Source: Malania oleifera (taxonomy: Eukaryota; Streptophyta; Magnoliopsida; Santalales; Ximeniaceae). Taken from it: a stretch of 64,000 nucleotides of DNA. The notes below the pieces were generated by a model. That model was not told the origin of the DNA. It made no database searches and was given only the letters and a program-made list of their open reading frames with translations. The position numbers were made by a program, and so were the translations under genes. Shown here piece after piece: positions 1-14,200 of this stretch. Within the stretch, counting starts at the first letter, position 1. Every line of letters starts with the position of its first letter. Location: positions 33,175,231 to 33,239,230 of the forward strand of contig NC_080420.1 of the NCBI RefSeq assembly GCF_029873635.1, read 5' to 3'.

Positions 1-1670
1 GTTGCGTACTTGAGAACTCAGAAAAGATGTAAAAATTATGACCTTCACACTTGTGGAAATTTTGACAGTGTTCAGGTCACATTTTCTTTTTTAAAAGGAC
101 GCCTTATTTCTCTAGTTTTGGTTCCTAGCTTGGATGAATCTCTTGAGTCCAATGATTTCTCATTCCCCTTCATGTGTTGATCCTCTTGTTCCTTTCCTTG
201 TTCCTCTAGAGAACACTTCAACTCTAGTTCTGCCTCATTAATTTATGAACATAAAAAAAAATATGTCAGGCTCTCCGCTATCTTGATTTCCATATTTGGA
301 TAACCATGCTAGCTTGACTTGTATATGCCAATTGCTAATAAGAGAGGTACGAGAACTTTTACCCAGTAGTGCTCATTATTCACTAATCTGATTTCATAAT
401 TATGTTTTAATCCTCCAATTTCCTGTCACTGTTACTTTGCATTCTTTTGCCTTGTCTCTTTCCTGTTCTTCTATCCTGTAATCACATGGTCGAATTTTCT
501 AACTATGGGTGGAAGCATGCCATGTATGCAGAAATGGGTGCTACAACCACTCAAAGGACGTTGGACTTTGTGGATCTTCCTCCTACTCCTCGCAGCAAGG
601 AGTTGGTTGTCATTGGGTTGACACCATCAAATAGTTTCCTTATGGTTCTATTAATTAGTTTATTGTTCAATTGGTTGTGAAGCACCCAAACAAATCGTAT
701 TATTTTAAGATAACCTCTCCGCGCTACTCGACTAAATTCTAAAGTTTGTTGATTTCATTGGCTTTTTATTTTGATCAGCCCTTTTATGAGTTGGATGAGA
801 AGAATTTCTAAGAATTTTGGGGATTTTCAAGAAGTGATGTGCATGGAGCAACCTCCGGGGTATGTTGCTCTCGGTTAGATTTGTAAGGTATATAGGTTTC
901 ATAAGGCATTCATGGTCCAAAGTTCTCTCCTCAAGCCTGATTTCATAAAAATTAGTTAGGTAGCTTCTGCATTTGTGTTCATCCAATCCAACTTTGATCA
1001 TTCAGTCTATGTCTGCAAAAAGGATACATATGTACTACTTCTAGTAGTTTATGTTGATGATATAGGCATTTGATTAGCAAGCTAATCTACTTGACTTTCC
1101 CTAGGCCTAACATATCATTTGATGTGGGGATGGTGATCAATTTAAGGAGAATCCCAAGCAGCCATCATGGCACATTGTTTGTTTTGTGGGATTGTTAGGT
1201 ATCTCAAGGGCTCTGCTAGCAGAGGAATGTAAATTGGGCTGGCTCTATTGTAGATCTACTATTCTAGATACCCTACATTTGCTTGTTACTTGGCATAATC
1301 TAAAACAAAATACTGTAGCGAGATCTATTGCCAAAGCAGAATACTGAGCTTTGTCTCTTACAATAAGTTAACTTGTATGAGTTGAAATCTCTTAAGGATG
1401 GGTTTCTTGCTAAGGAAGCCTATAAATATGTTTTGTGATAATCAAGATGCCATTTATATTGCTAGAAACCCAGTGTTTCATCGAAGTACAAAGCACAATG
1501 AAATTGACCCTCAGTTTTGTTTGGGGTGCTGTGATGAAGTAGGTTGTGAGTACTCCCTTTTTTAAATATATAGATGAGTTAAAGAGATTTTTTCATAAAA
1601 GCTTTATTTAAAAACAATATGTCTAGTTGTAACATGCTGGGATTAGGGGATATTCCTCCTAGATCTGGCT
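1..1670 (+). mobile_element. Ty1/Copia fossil, 3' part of pol
   Basis: A decayed Ty1/Copia copy that enters from the left edge. In order, the sequence shows an integrase-tail-like stretch (about 20-100), the start of the reverse transcriptase (about 500-600, a tryptophan-lysine-alanine-methionine block followed by a VDLPP-like block), a remnant of the YVDD region (about 1050) and an RNase H block near 1430-1520 (CDNQDAIYIA-like, then TKH.EID). It is broken in many places and clearly old. No LTR of its own could be defined. It lies upstream of the first recognised PHYLLO exon, presumably in an intron. Confidence 0.7.
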
Positions 1671-2216
1671 GTCACTCATCTTTCTCCACTCTGTCATACT
1701 CTTTTCTTTCTTCTTATCAAATTTTTTAGTTTAACACCACTATTTTCGGAAACCTAAATGAACTAAAGTACTCATTACCTAATTGAAAGTATCTCTAGAA
1801 TCTTAAGTAAATTTCCTTGAATGTTATAGATATCTCCTAAATAAATTAACTAAACCATAGAAATGAAAATAAAGCACAAATTACAGACGATTGCTTGTCT
1901 CCTGCATCAGTATCAGTATGTGATCCACATACTGCTGTCCACCGGAATTATGCCTACTTCGTAGCTAGTTAGATTATTGGAAAAAAATAACCCAATGACC
2001 ATTTGCTCTTAGCCTTTTGTTATGTTTTCTAAGATTTTATTTATATACCTGAGGCTTTGTTTGGGCAAGGGGTAGGGGTCTCGATTGTGAAAGTTGATGA
2101 ACTGGATCTGCTTAAGCTTCCCTTGTCATCATTGTTATCACTTTTTTGTGGTCTACTTTATCAGCTATGCTAGCAAACCAGTTCTTGCTTTTTCAGTTAC
2201 ATCAGTAAATGTGCAG
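1671..2216. other. Intronic DNA before the first PHYLLO exon
   Basis: No coding signal or RNA gene is seen. It ends in a splice acceptor (GTGCAG at 2211-2216) used by the first recognised PHYLLO exon. The earlier MenF and MenD exons must lie to the left of the window. Confidence 0.5.
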
Positions 2217-5200
2217 TGTGAAGCATTTGCATGTCCGAACGAAAGTGGAACTCCAGGATGCTTTATTCTCATCTCAACAGCGTGAAACAGATTGTGTTAT
2301 AGAAGTTGAGAGCTGCATTGATGCCAATGCATCATTTCACAGGTTTTCAAGTTTAGACTTCTTTTTTTTCTGAATTATTACCCTATCCAAGTTAAATTCA
2401 TATTTGTGTACACCTTGCTAACAGATTATATCCCTCTTCTCAGTAAGTTGAGAAAATTTGCATGCCAAGCAGCAGATCATGCTATGAGCCTCTTTTCAAG
2501 GCTCTCACTTCCAGATTCTGCTGTATTCAGCTTCCTTCATTTTGAGGTCAGTAGATTGGAGTATTCAGAATACAGGTTAGTTTCTTATTTTCTTTTGACT
2601 TTTTTATTTTTTATTGAAAAAATTTATTTATGAGTTGCTGTTATAATATTTTTATGTTTTAAGGATATTTGCTCTATGAATTTTTGTGTTTCCGTTGAGC
2701 AGAATTCTGCTATCTGCTCCACCTACTTCAATTTCCATCAATAATGACCCCACCAAGTTTTACAGAGAAGGCTTCATTTTAACCTTGTCTCTTGAAGATG
2801 GAGGCGTTGGATTTGGTGAGGTTAGTTCACAAGATTCTTTTCTCTTTCCCACTAAACATTTTTTCGTAAGATAATATGACACATCTATTAAAAATAAAAC
2901 ATAATTACAATGAAATAAGCATAAGAAATCCCCCAATGAAAAGCACATAATAAAAAAAAAAAAATTACGTCAAAGCTGCTTTCCAAATTCTTCAAATGTC
3001 AGACAGCGAAAGACCCCAAAAACCCCAAAGGAATGAGCCCAAACAGAAGCAAGGAAAGTAACTTTCTCCCAAAGCAATCTTGGAGAAGTCTTTTGATCCT
3101 TGAAAACTCTGGCATTCCTTTCCAGCCAAAGCGACCACAACATTGTAAATATAGCGGAGTCCCAAAATATCCTTTCTCTCTCCTTCCCGAAACCCTAAAA
3201 ATTCACTTCCAAAAAATCCTGAATTGTAGTCGGAGCCACCCAATACGCGCTAGAGTATGAAAACAAAATTGGTCCACATGCATCTTGCTACCTTACATCG
3301 AATGAACAAATGACTAATAGTCTCATTAGACTTGTTGCACAGCATGCAAATATCTGGACAAAGGGCTTTGTAAGGCCTTCGTTTTTGTGAGGCTTTCGTT
3401 TTTGTAAGGCCTTCGTTTTTGTTGCATATCATTTGTGTTGATCTTGTTAAGAATTAAGGACCAAATGAAGGGTGGACTTAAAAAAGAATTTTTGCTTCCC
3501 AAACAGATTTATGCAAGAGGAAAGGGCTAGGATTTGTGGATTTTATGAGATTGAAAAAGAAAGACTTTGAAGAGAAATATCCTGAAACGTCCCCAATCCA
3601 AAGCCTTGTATTCCCTTGGAAATTTGGCATGAAAGAATCTAGCACACCCGATGAAAGAGTCAACTCACCAACCTCTCTTTCATTGAGACTTCTAAAGAAA
3701 TGAAAATCCCAAGAAAGAGAGCCCCGTCAAAAGAATAAAAAACTGAAATTTTTGCAGTGTGAACAATGGAAGGTCTAAACAGATGCGGAAACAACAGCTC
3801 CAACGAAGACTCACCAACCTAGATGTCCTCCCATAATTGAATTTTATCCCCATTACCTACTTTAAAATGTGTGAGAGGAAAGAAAAAACTAGCAACTTGG
3901 GAAACAAACTTCCAAGGATTCAAATGAGTGGCATTACCACTCACTTTGGAATCCCATCTATTTATGTATTCCATATTTACTCTTTATTACCTTGTGCCAT
4001 AGGGAATCCATAACCATTTCCCTATTAATGATATGTTCTTAGAAACCACATTACGAAGCCCCAAATGCCCCTTTGACTCGGGCCTCTTAACAACTTCCCA
4101 ACTAACTAAATGGCCCCTCTTATTCTCACCAACACCCGACCACAAAAAATCTCTCATGATCTTCTCCACCTTCCTAGACACCCTAGAGGGAATTTTGAAA
4201 AGGGATAGAAAATAATAGGAATACTAGCTAAAGAGGCACCAATGAGATTGATTTTACACCCCCCCCCCCCCCACCCCAGCAAACAAGCCCTCTTCCACCC
4301 CTCTAATCTTTTCCCCACTCTCTTAATCATAGGGTCCCAGAAAACATCTAATAAAGGGTTACCCCCTAAAGGAAGACCAAGATAAGACAGGTCAATCCAA
4401 AGACTCACAACTTGCTAAAGATCTAAAAGTCAAGCTCCCTACCACTCAAATTAATACTAGTTGTACCACTCTTAGACAAATTTATCTTTAGGCCCAAGAT
4501 TTTCTAAAAAATTCTAATCAAAGTAATAACCTTCCACAATTTCATAGCATTATTCTCAAGGAACAAGATAGTATCATCAGAAAAGTAAAGATGAGAGACC
4601 TACCCCTCCTATATACAGACCACTAATAGCCCCCACATCCTGCACATGTGAAATCATCCTTCTAAGAACATCTACAACCAGAGTAAACAAGAAAGGGGAT
4701 AAAATGTCTACTTGCCTTAACCCTCTTGAAACACCAAAGCAATCCCTGACCTACCCATTAACAATCATTGACATATTAATAGAACTAAGACACCCTCTTA
4801 TCCACTTAGATTGTGAATCTTATCAGTTGGGAAAGCACCATCGTGTTTCTTTCGCTTCCCAGGTTAATAAATAGGTTGCAAGCCTTTTTATGTTAGTTCA
4901 TTCAAATGTATGGGGCCTTAGTCGGGGTTGTGTTCAAATTGGGTTTCCGGTACTTGTAACCTTTGTGGATAATTATTCAAGAATGACTTGGTAATATTTA
5001 ATAAAAGATCATTTTGAGTTATTTTATGTATTTTGTGTCTTTTGTTCTGAAATAAAGACTCAATTTGGTTTTCCAGTTTGAATACTTCAAAGTGATAATG
5101 CTAGAGTTTTTCAGTGCACAATTCACTACTTATATGACTCAGTTTGGTATTGTTCATCAATCATCTTGTGGCCACACTTCTCAACAAAATGGGGTTGCAG

Positions 5201-8200
5201 AGCAAAAAAATAGACATCTTCTTGAAATCACTTGCACTTTACTTTATTAAATGCATGTACCTAAAGTGTTTTGGAGTGATGCTGTATTTACTGCTTATTA
5301 TTTGATCAATCGGATGTCATCCTCTGTTCTTATCGGTAAAATTCCCTACTCCATTCTCTTTCCTAATTCACCTTTATTTTCTCTTACTCGTACATTTGGG
5401 TGTGTGTCCTTTGTTCATCAACTAACTCTTGGGGTGGATAAGTTGGATCCTCGAGCTATAACATGTGTCTTTTTGGGCTACTCGTATACTCAAAAGGATA
5501 TCGTTATTATAGTCATGTGCTGCATCGTTTCTTTGTTTATGCCCATGTTACCTTCTTTGAGTCTACACCTTACTACACCCAATCACTAAGCGTTTATGAG
5601 TTCAATGAGTCTATTCCTTTGATTAATCTTCTAGATTCTATGTTGTTGCCCTTGCCCAACCAACAATCTAAGTGTCCATGTAGTTCGAGTCCTCATCACC
5701 TTAATCGTCCTAATTTGTAGGTGTATTCATGGCAACGACTCCAAGTAAAAGAGTCCCCTCTAGCTTCTATTACCACGCCTTTGGTTTCCTCGTCTAATGA
5801 TCATATTTCCCATGATGTTGATCTTCCTATTGCTGTTCGAAAAGGTAAACGCACATGTACTCAACACCCCATTTCCAACTATGTTTCTTATGACTCCTTA
5901 TCATCCTCCTATTATTGTTTTGTCACTACTCTATCATCTACTATCCTTCCTAAATCTATTTCGGAAGCCTTAGCCCATTCAAGGTGAAGGGATGCTATGG
6001 TTAAAGAGATGAATGCTTTACATGACAATGGTACTTGGGACTTGGCACCTCTTCCTCCTGACAGGTCTGTGGTTGGTTGTCTCTGGGTTTATACTATGAA
6101 AGTCAACCCTGATGGTTCTATGGCTCATCTAAAGGCCTGTCTTGTTGCTAAGGGATACACTCAGGTGTATGGTCTGGATTGTTCTAATACTTTTTCTCCG
6201 ACTGCCAAACTTTCATCAGTACGTTTATTCATTTCATTTGCTACTACTTGTCACTAGACTTTGCATCAGTTGGATGCAAAAGATGCCTTCTTGAGCCGAA
6301 ACACTAAGCTTGACTCCCCATGAACAACAAACCCAGGTGGTTGCTCCATATAAACCTCCTCCTCAAAATCACCATGCAAGAAGGCATCTTTTACATCCAA
6401 CTGATGCAAAGGCTAGTGACAAGTAGTAGCAAATGAAATGAATAGACGTACTGATGTAAGTTTGGCAGTCGGAGAAAAAGTATTAGAACAATCCAGACCA
6501 TACACCTGAGTGTATCCCTTAGCAACAAGACAGGCCTTTAGATGAGCCATAGAACCATCAGGGTTGACTTTCACAGTGTGTTATGGGCCTTTAGATGAGC
6601 CATAGAACCATCAAGCTTAGTGTTTCGGCTCAAGAAGGCTTTATATGGTTTAAAACAGCCTCCCAGAGCATGGCTTGGTCATTTCAGTATTGTAGTACTT
6701 GAGTTTGGTCTTCGACAGTGTGCTATGGATCATTCCATGTTTTATTGTCATGCTTCATAAGGTAGGATCCTTCTTATTGTTTATGTGGGCAATATTGTTA
6801 TTATAGGTGATGATGATAAAGGTATTTAGAGTTGCAAACTTTTTCTACAGATCAAGTTTTAGACCAAAGATTTGGGACTGTTGAAATACTTCTTGGGTAC
6901 GGAAGTATCGATATCTAGTATCGGAACTGTTCTATCATAAAGAAAGTATGTTCTTAATCTATTAGATGAAACTGGCTTGTTGTTATCTAAATCGGTTGAT
7001 ACACCCATGGATCCTAACAGCAAGTTAATGCCGGATATGGGTGATTTGCTACCTAATCCAAGCCAATATCGGAGACTTGTTGGAAAGTTGAATAGTCTCA
7101 CAGTTACTCGGCCGGATATATCTTTTGCAACATGTCTTGTGAGTCAATTCCTAGATTCTCCGAGGACAAGTCATTGGGACGTAGTAATTCACATCTTGAG
7201 ATCTCTCAAAGATGCACCTGGGAGAGGTCTTTTATATCATGATGAGTATACAAATGCAGATTAGGCTGGATCACCTTCCAATCGGAGAACCACCAACAGG
7301 TATTGTATCTTGGTTGGTGGTAATTTGGTTTCTTGGAAAATTAAGAAACAAACTGTGGTGGCAAGGTCAAGTGTTGAATCAAAATATAGAGCTATGACTC
7401 ACACTACCTGTGAACTTGCCTGGTTGAAGAACATGTTGGAAGAATTGGATTTTCCGCATTTTCAGCCTATGAATTTGGTGTGTGATAATCAAGTTGCTTT
7501 TAATATTGCCACCAACCCGGTCTTTCATGAGCAGATGAAGCACATTGAAGTTGATTGCCACTTTTTTTGGGGAGAAACTTGTGCAGAAGCTCATTACAAC
7601 CTCTTATGTGAAGTCAGACATGCAGCTTGCTGATTTGTTTACCAATTGTTTACCAAAGCATTGGGGGGTTCTCATCTTAGATTCATTTTTAACAAGCTAG
7701 GAGCTTATGACATTTATGCTTCAGCTTGAGGGGGAGTGTTAGAGGTTATATATGTCTTTTAGTATTATTATTGAGTGTTTTAGTATGTTAATTAGTGATA
7801 GTTAGTAAGGGTATTATTGTTGTTAGAATGTATTTAAATTTGTATTATAAATAGAGGGAGAGACCTATATTCAAGTTAGGTCGTTCATTTTTAACCAAAT
7901 CTTAACAATCTACATAACCACTTATCCATTAGGGCAATGCTTTTAGACTCTAGATAAACCATACCTAGACCCAGCAAAGCCGAAACAGTCTTCCAGAAAA
8001 ACTAAAACTATCACTTTTTGTGCCACCCACATCCAACAGAATTATCTCTTGCAACCTTCTCCAACTTAGCTGCGCCCATCTTGAATCCTAAACGAGGATA
8101 GAAAACAAAATGAATCTAAGACAGGCCACTAAAGAAGATGTCTTGCTAAAGAAGCAGGGCCCTACTTAAAGTCAAGTTACTGGTTGCAATACCACTCTTA

Positions 8201-11200
8201 CCCATATAAATCCTTGATCCAGAAATTCCAAAAATCTATCCCTAGCGTCAACTTAAAAGAAAATGGTATCATCAACAAACAGCAAGTGACACACGATAAC
8301 CTCTTCTCTACCCTCAACTACACCCTGCACATACCCTTCAGCTACAGCCCCACAAATCAACCTACTAAAAATATCCGCTGCATATCCACTGAAGAATAAA
8401 TAGAAAAGAGTGAAGGGTCATTTGGATGAAGACTTTGGCAAGATCTAAATTGTGACTTAGGTTCCGTATTACTAATAATAGCAATGTTAATTTTAGACAA
8501 GCAAACTCTAATCCAGTTCCTCCACCTAGAACCAAAATCATTGCCACCTAAGAATTTATCTAAAACAACGTCATAATCTTTTTAAAAGTTCAATTTGTAA
8601 ACACACCCTTACCTTTTCTCGTCACATTCGACCCCACCTCATTTACAACCAGCACAACATTTTGAATTTACCTACCACTAACTAAACTTCTTTCAACAAG
8701 AAATAGTATCACTGTAAATAGTGTTCAACATATAAATAAAAACTTTAGAAATGATCTTATACAGACCATTCGTCAAGCAAATAGACCTTAAATCTTTCAC
8801 CTTAACTGAAAGATTCTTCTTTTATACCAAAGTATAAAGGTTGTATCACTTTTGATTTAGGTAAGATCCGTGACGATGACTAGCATGCATACAATTGTAG
8901 CAATCCTATGAAAAAAAAAAAAAGGGGGCAGTCTGGTGCACAAAGCTCCCTCGTATGCGGGGTTCAGGGAAGGGGCGGACCACAATGGGCCAAGATTTAT
9001 CCCTATCCATCCCAAGCACCACACACCTAATCTCATCCTCAAAAGGCCTCTAACCAAATTACCCAATCCCTGGGAAGAGGATACCAATCAAAACCCTTTA
9101 TCATGGACCTACAATCAAATTAGTGCCCTTAAAGTTATATGGGCCAAGTGAAGTCGATGAGGTGACTGCACTATTTTGTTGAGAGTGCTGGGTACTATTT
9201 CCTCCCAACTGAGAGAGGACTCGAGTATTTGAGTAGCGGACAACTCTGGCTCTTTCTCCACAAAATCCTCCTTCTCTCAACTCATGAAATCCTTTAGTCC
9301 TTTTTCCTTTCCCTTGAATAATTTCATCTGGAAGGCAAAGGTTCCTTTCAAATAAGAGCTGTTATGTGTACTTTGGTCTTTTACAGACTTAATACCAATT
9401 ATTTGCTGCAAACAAGGAGACCTAATTAAGCTCTTGGTCTGGATATGTGCTTCATGTGCTCTGAATCAAATGAAACTGCTGACCGTTTGTTCCTCTGCTA
9501 TCGGGTGGCTAAGTGGCTTTTGGTTCTTTTGTTTTCAGTATTTGGTGAGGCTTTGGTGCTCCCACTTAAGGTTGATTCTTTCTTGATGGTGCATTACAAA
9601 GGTTTTGGTAGAAGTAAGAAAGGGCTAGCTTTATGGAGATGCACTGTCTTTGCTCTCTTTTGGACCCTTTGGACTGAAAAGAAAGCTAGGATTTTTTAAT
9701 GGCAAAACTACTTACTCTAGCCTTCTCTGGGATGGAGTCTTTTTCCTTGCTTCCTTTTGGGCATAGTTACCAGAAAATGCTTAAATCCTAGCAAGTCACG
9801 TCTTGATGCAAATGTTCCCAAACATACATTTTCGACCCTAAGTGTTCAGTGAACTTTGGTGGGAAGGGTATAAGAGGGGATTTCTTGGCTGTTTTTGGTT
9901 TCTGTTTTCTAGTTAGGTTTTTTTATCTTTTTGTTTCTTGATTTTGTTTTTTCTTTTTCTTTCTTTTTCACTCTTAATTTATCATTTTTATCAAAAAAAC
10001 TACAATCCAAAGTTTTGATTCATAAAACATTTTTTTTATTAGTTAAAGTGGAGAATCATAACATAATAATTCTATCCTGATTCATTATTTATATATTTTG
10101 CAAAGGAAAATCTCTTCTAGATTTTGAACCTCCCCCAAAATATACAGCTTCCATTACATATTTTTCACCAGTATAATATTTACATTAGTATACCTCCAGT
10201 GCTGCATTTTAGAGCATGTGCCATACCACAATTTCATCCCTGTTCCATGGACTGGAGCGTTCCGCATTATAGGTAACATTGAGCTGACTCTTTTGGATTT
10301 TTTCAAGGAATTGCTATTGTCAGATCTTCAGAGGGACTTCAGGGGAGCATTATTGTAATCTTTGTTTTATTCATTTTTTCTGTTTTGGGATCTGTTATCC
10401 TCTGCCTCTTGTAAGTTCTTCTCATTCCTGTTAATGAATTTCTTTTTCTCTCAAAAAAAAAAAAAAAAAACATTATATGATCCAAGTGTTTTATCTCTAT
10501 CCATCTTGAGCACCACACCCCTAATAATCTGACCCTCAAAAAGGCCTCTCTGACCAAATTACGTAACCTTAACTTACGGGACCTACAATCAAATTGGTGT
10601 GCTTAAATTTCTCACCTGCAAAATTCTCCAACTCCTTGATAAAATTTGTCCTACACCTCCCTATAGCAACTTCAGGGAGGAACCTACAATTACAATCATA
10701 TTCCTTCACCCATTGACATATAATCTTTGCCTCCAGTGCCTTTATTCTTTAAAAATCATCTCATCTAGCTCTTTTTTCAGGGAGATGCGCCTTGAAACCT
10801 CAGCCTTAAATAAAGCCTTTGCATCTCCATCCTATCCAGCAACTCAAATCTCATTCAAAATGTTATCGTTTTTAACTATAACACCACCAAAATTTCTAAG
10901 TCCCACTTCATCAGAGCCTTTTTAAGATGGTTCAATTTTTTCATAAACTTAAGACTTTCCCACCCCACTAAGAATTTCTCTCCAAGTCTCCTTGACCAAT
11001 GAATGAAATCAATGACGGGCCATCTTTTGTCCAAGCAAAAAGAAGTAGGAACCCATCTGCCTTTGCTAGACTTAAAAAATATGAGGAAAATGGTCTGATT
11101 GAGGTCTAGAGAGCACGCCCTTAGAATGACTAGTGAACTCTTCCCCTTGGTCGTTCAAGAAAGGAAATCTATCCAACCAGATACACTGGGTAGTCCCCTC

Positions 11201-14200
11201 CCATTGACCAAGTAATCAAAGCATTGGCCAGAGGAATATGATGCAAACACACTTCTAGTAAAAGCTATCCTGGAGGTAAACTTTGAACTGTCATGTTTCT
11301 CAAAGGGATAAAACCAAGATATCTCTTTTCCTCAGAAAATGGCCTTACAAGCTATATAAATAGATGGTGGAGGCACTAAGTAGTAATTTTCTTTCTGATT
11401 TGTTGAGTTGACGGGAATAGAAATTGAACATGGAACTAGAGTAGATGGACACTAAACTGCAGGGTAGATTTATAATTCCTAGTATGCTTTGCCTGTTGGA
11501 TGGATTGTTTACATGCAAGGGTAAACGAATTGAAGAAAAATAATATAAATCATCCTCATTATAAAAAGATAGGGTAAATTTTATAAATACTCACGTTTTA
11601 TTAATTGCCCACAGTTTCCAAGTAATTTATATCTCTGCCTTGTGTAGATCTTCTAATTAGTCGCATTTTTTTAACTGCTTCAAAATTTTTGGTTCAAGCC
11701 TGAAAAAATGCAGAGTTTCCTGTAATCTCATTTCCCACTTCAAATTCTAATGAACTTCTACTCATTTGCTACAATTTTGAACAGGTGGCACCTCTTGAAA
11801 TTTACAAGGAAAATTTTTTTGAAGTAGAAGCGCAACTTCAGTTTCTTGTTCATGCAATTAAAGGAGTTAAGATTAGTTACTTATTACCCCTGCTTAGGGG
11901 CTCATTTTCTTCTTGGATATGGAGCAGCCTGGGGGTCCCGGTAGGTCTATCTTACTTCCTTTAGAAAATACAGTACCAACAGGTCTGGCAAATAAATTAC
12001 TTTACAAAACTAGGAATGTTGAAGCTATTACCAAATTTATCTTCTTCTCTCTATACACATTTAGTGGAGTTCAATTCAGAATGTTTATGTTCTTTCCTTG
12101 TTTTAGCCATATTCAATATTTCCAAGTGTCAGATGTGGCCTGGAGATGGCCATCCTCAATGCTATAGCTCTAAGGCAAGGTTCCAATTTGTTAAATATGC
12201 TTCATCCCCATATGGATAAAGAGGAAGAAATATGTGAAAGGTCATCTAAGGTTCAGATTTGTGCCCTTATTGATGCTAGTGGAACCCCAGCAGAGGTGGC
12301 TTATATTGCTAGAAGGCTTGTGAAGGAAGGATTTGCAGCAATTAAGCTAAAGGCAAGAAAATCATGTCCCAGAATTTACTTATAAAGTTATACTGTTCAG
12401 TCTGTTCTATATAATTAAGATATTTATTTATTAAAATATGAAAATGAACAATGCACTACTGACACATCGTTTGTTAATCGGATGGTTTTCAAATTTTCTT
12501 TTCCAGGTAGCACGTCGCGCAGAACCCATTGAAGATGCTGCAGTTGTTGAAGAAGTAAGAAAGAAGGTTGGACATGAGATTGAACTCCGTGCTGATGCCA
12601 ATAGAAAATGGACCTATAAAGAAGCAATTCAATTTGGAGCTTGTGTGAAAAATTGTGGCCTACAGTATATTGAGGTAAATGCAAAATTGTATTAGGCTTA
12701 TATCATGGGATTGACTATTTAACCTTTTGCTTCATCTTCAATTTTCTATTTATGTTGCACTTATCTGTATTTTGTAACACATTTGGATATATTTCTCAAG
12801 ATTTCTTGTTACACTGCTGTCTAGCACATGACTAGCCATTATTTCAGGAACCTGTTCAGAATGAAGGAGATATAATTAAGTTTTGTGAAGAGACTGGCTT
12901 ACCTGTTGCACTGGATGAAACCATTGACTGTATCAAAGATCATCCTCTCAAAACACTTGCGAAGTTCACTCACCCAAGAGTAGTTGCTGTTGTAAGTAAA
13001 GTTTTTTCCTTATGATTGCTGCTAGGACAACTCTACCTGGTCTGTGTATCAACATACTTACTGCAGCTCATTCCCTATCAGATGGGGTTGCTTGCCCCTG
13101 ACAATTGCAGCATTCAAATGCATAAATTCTAACCAATACTAGTTGAAATAGTACAAGGATTCAACCAACTAAACTAAGCACTTCTTACTTATGGATAAGT
13201 GGTTCAGTATCTCTTGGATTGCCTAATATTCTCCCTTCAAGGTAAAGGCTCAACAAGTTTAAACAAGTACCTTTATTTTATCATCATCATTTTTTCTTGC
13301 TGCAAAATCACTTTACCATTGTGAAAACTAGGACCACAAACAATTTCACAAATTATATGAAGTGCAAAGGATCCTTAATCCCGGGATGTTTTACCATATC
13401 AAGAGTCTAACTCTAAATCTGATTGATAGTAATTGTTGAGAATCTTAAGATTGTGTTTATTAAAAATGTTAAAGTTTGTAGAAACCTGATTTGGGTTTGT
13501 TATGTTTATGTTGTCAGGTCATCAAACCTAGTGTTGTTGGGGGTTTTGAAAATGCATCACTTATTGCAAGATGGGCCCAGCAGCAGAGAAAAATGGTTGT
13601 CGTCAGTGCTGCATTTGAAAGTAGTTTAGGTTTGTCAGCATATATTCAGCTGGCTTGTTATTTTGAGCTGCAAAATGTGAAAACATGCAGGATGATGAAG
13701 AGAGAACTGGCCCCATCTGTTGCCCATGGTTTTGGAACTTACCGATGGCTTCAAGAAGATGTAACCACTGAAACTCTCGAGATTTCTCGTAATCCAAACA
13801 GCGGCTTTGTAGAAGCATCTGTTGCCAATGCTGCTCGACTATTGCAAAATTTTCAAATCAACTGCAACAATATTTCTAGAACCTTTTCTGGGGAGCAAAT
13901 ACGAGCATACCAATTGACTGTGGAATATGAAGGTCTATCATGTTTCTTCAATATGCAAGAGATTGGACCATGCACTAATGTGGGTACAGAATGTTCATGG
14001 CATTCTTATTTTACTTTTTGCATTTTAGAAGCGTCTCTTTATCAAAGTTGTTCAACTATTTTAGAGGATTGTAGGACATACCGCGATACTTACTCAAGTT
14101 CATGGCATGTGATTATTGTAGTTAACTGCATCTTTTCCTGGGTTCGCATTTCCTCTTTATTCTCCATTATTGATTGATTTCTTCATTTCTATCAATTGAT

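Larger units (their letters stand above)
4811..7907 (+). mobile_element. Ty1/Copia fossil with 3' LTR, 5' truncated
   Basis: Copia element in sense with PHYLLO. Parts in order: GAG-pre-integrase remnant ([11 protein letters not shown], about 4815), integrase core ([18 protein letters not shown] near 5170-5230), reverse transcriptase start (about 5997-6257), later RT and a PDI.FA block (about 6980-7200), RNase H ([29 protein letters not shown], about 7470-7565), a polypurine tract (GAGGGGGAG) and a 171-bp 3' LTR. The 5' LTR and gag are absent. It contains an internal inverted repeat (listed separately). It carries roughly ten or more breaks. The LTR resembles that of the antisense element at 14257-18705, so both belong to one family. 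Confidence 0.85.

Noticed and set aside
447-680. 77-residue open frame as a host exon
   Set aside because: It reads as the decayed start of a Copia reverse transcriptase (WKHAMYAEM..., VDLPP), not a MenD exon.
13980-14177. Extension of the last MenC exon
   Set aside because: The frame stays open but has no family similarity, and ending at 13979 gives the correct phase into the MenH exon at 18948.
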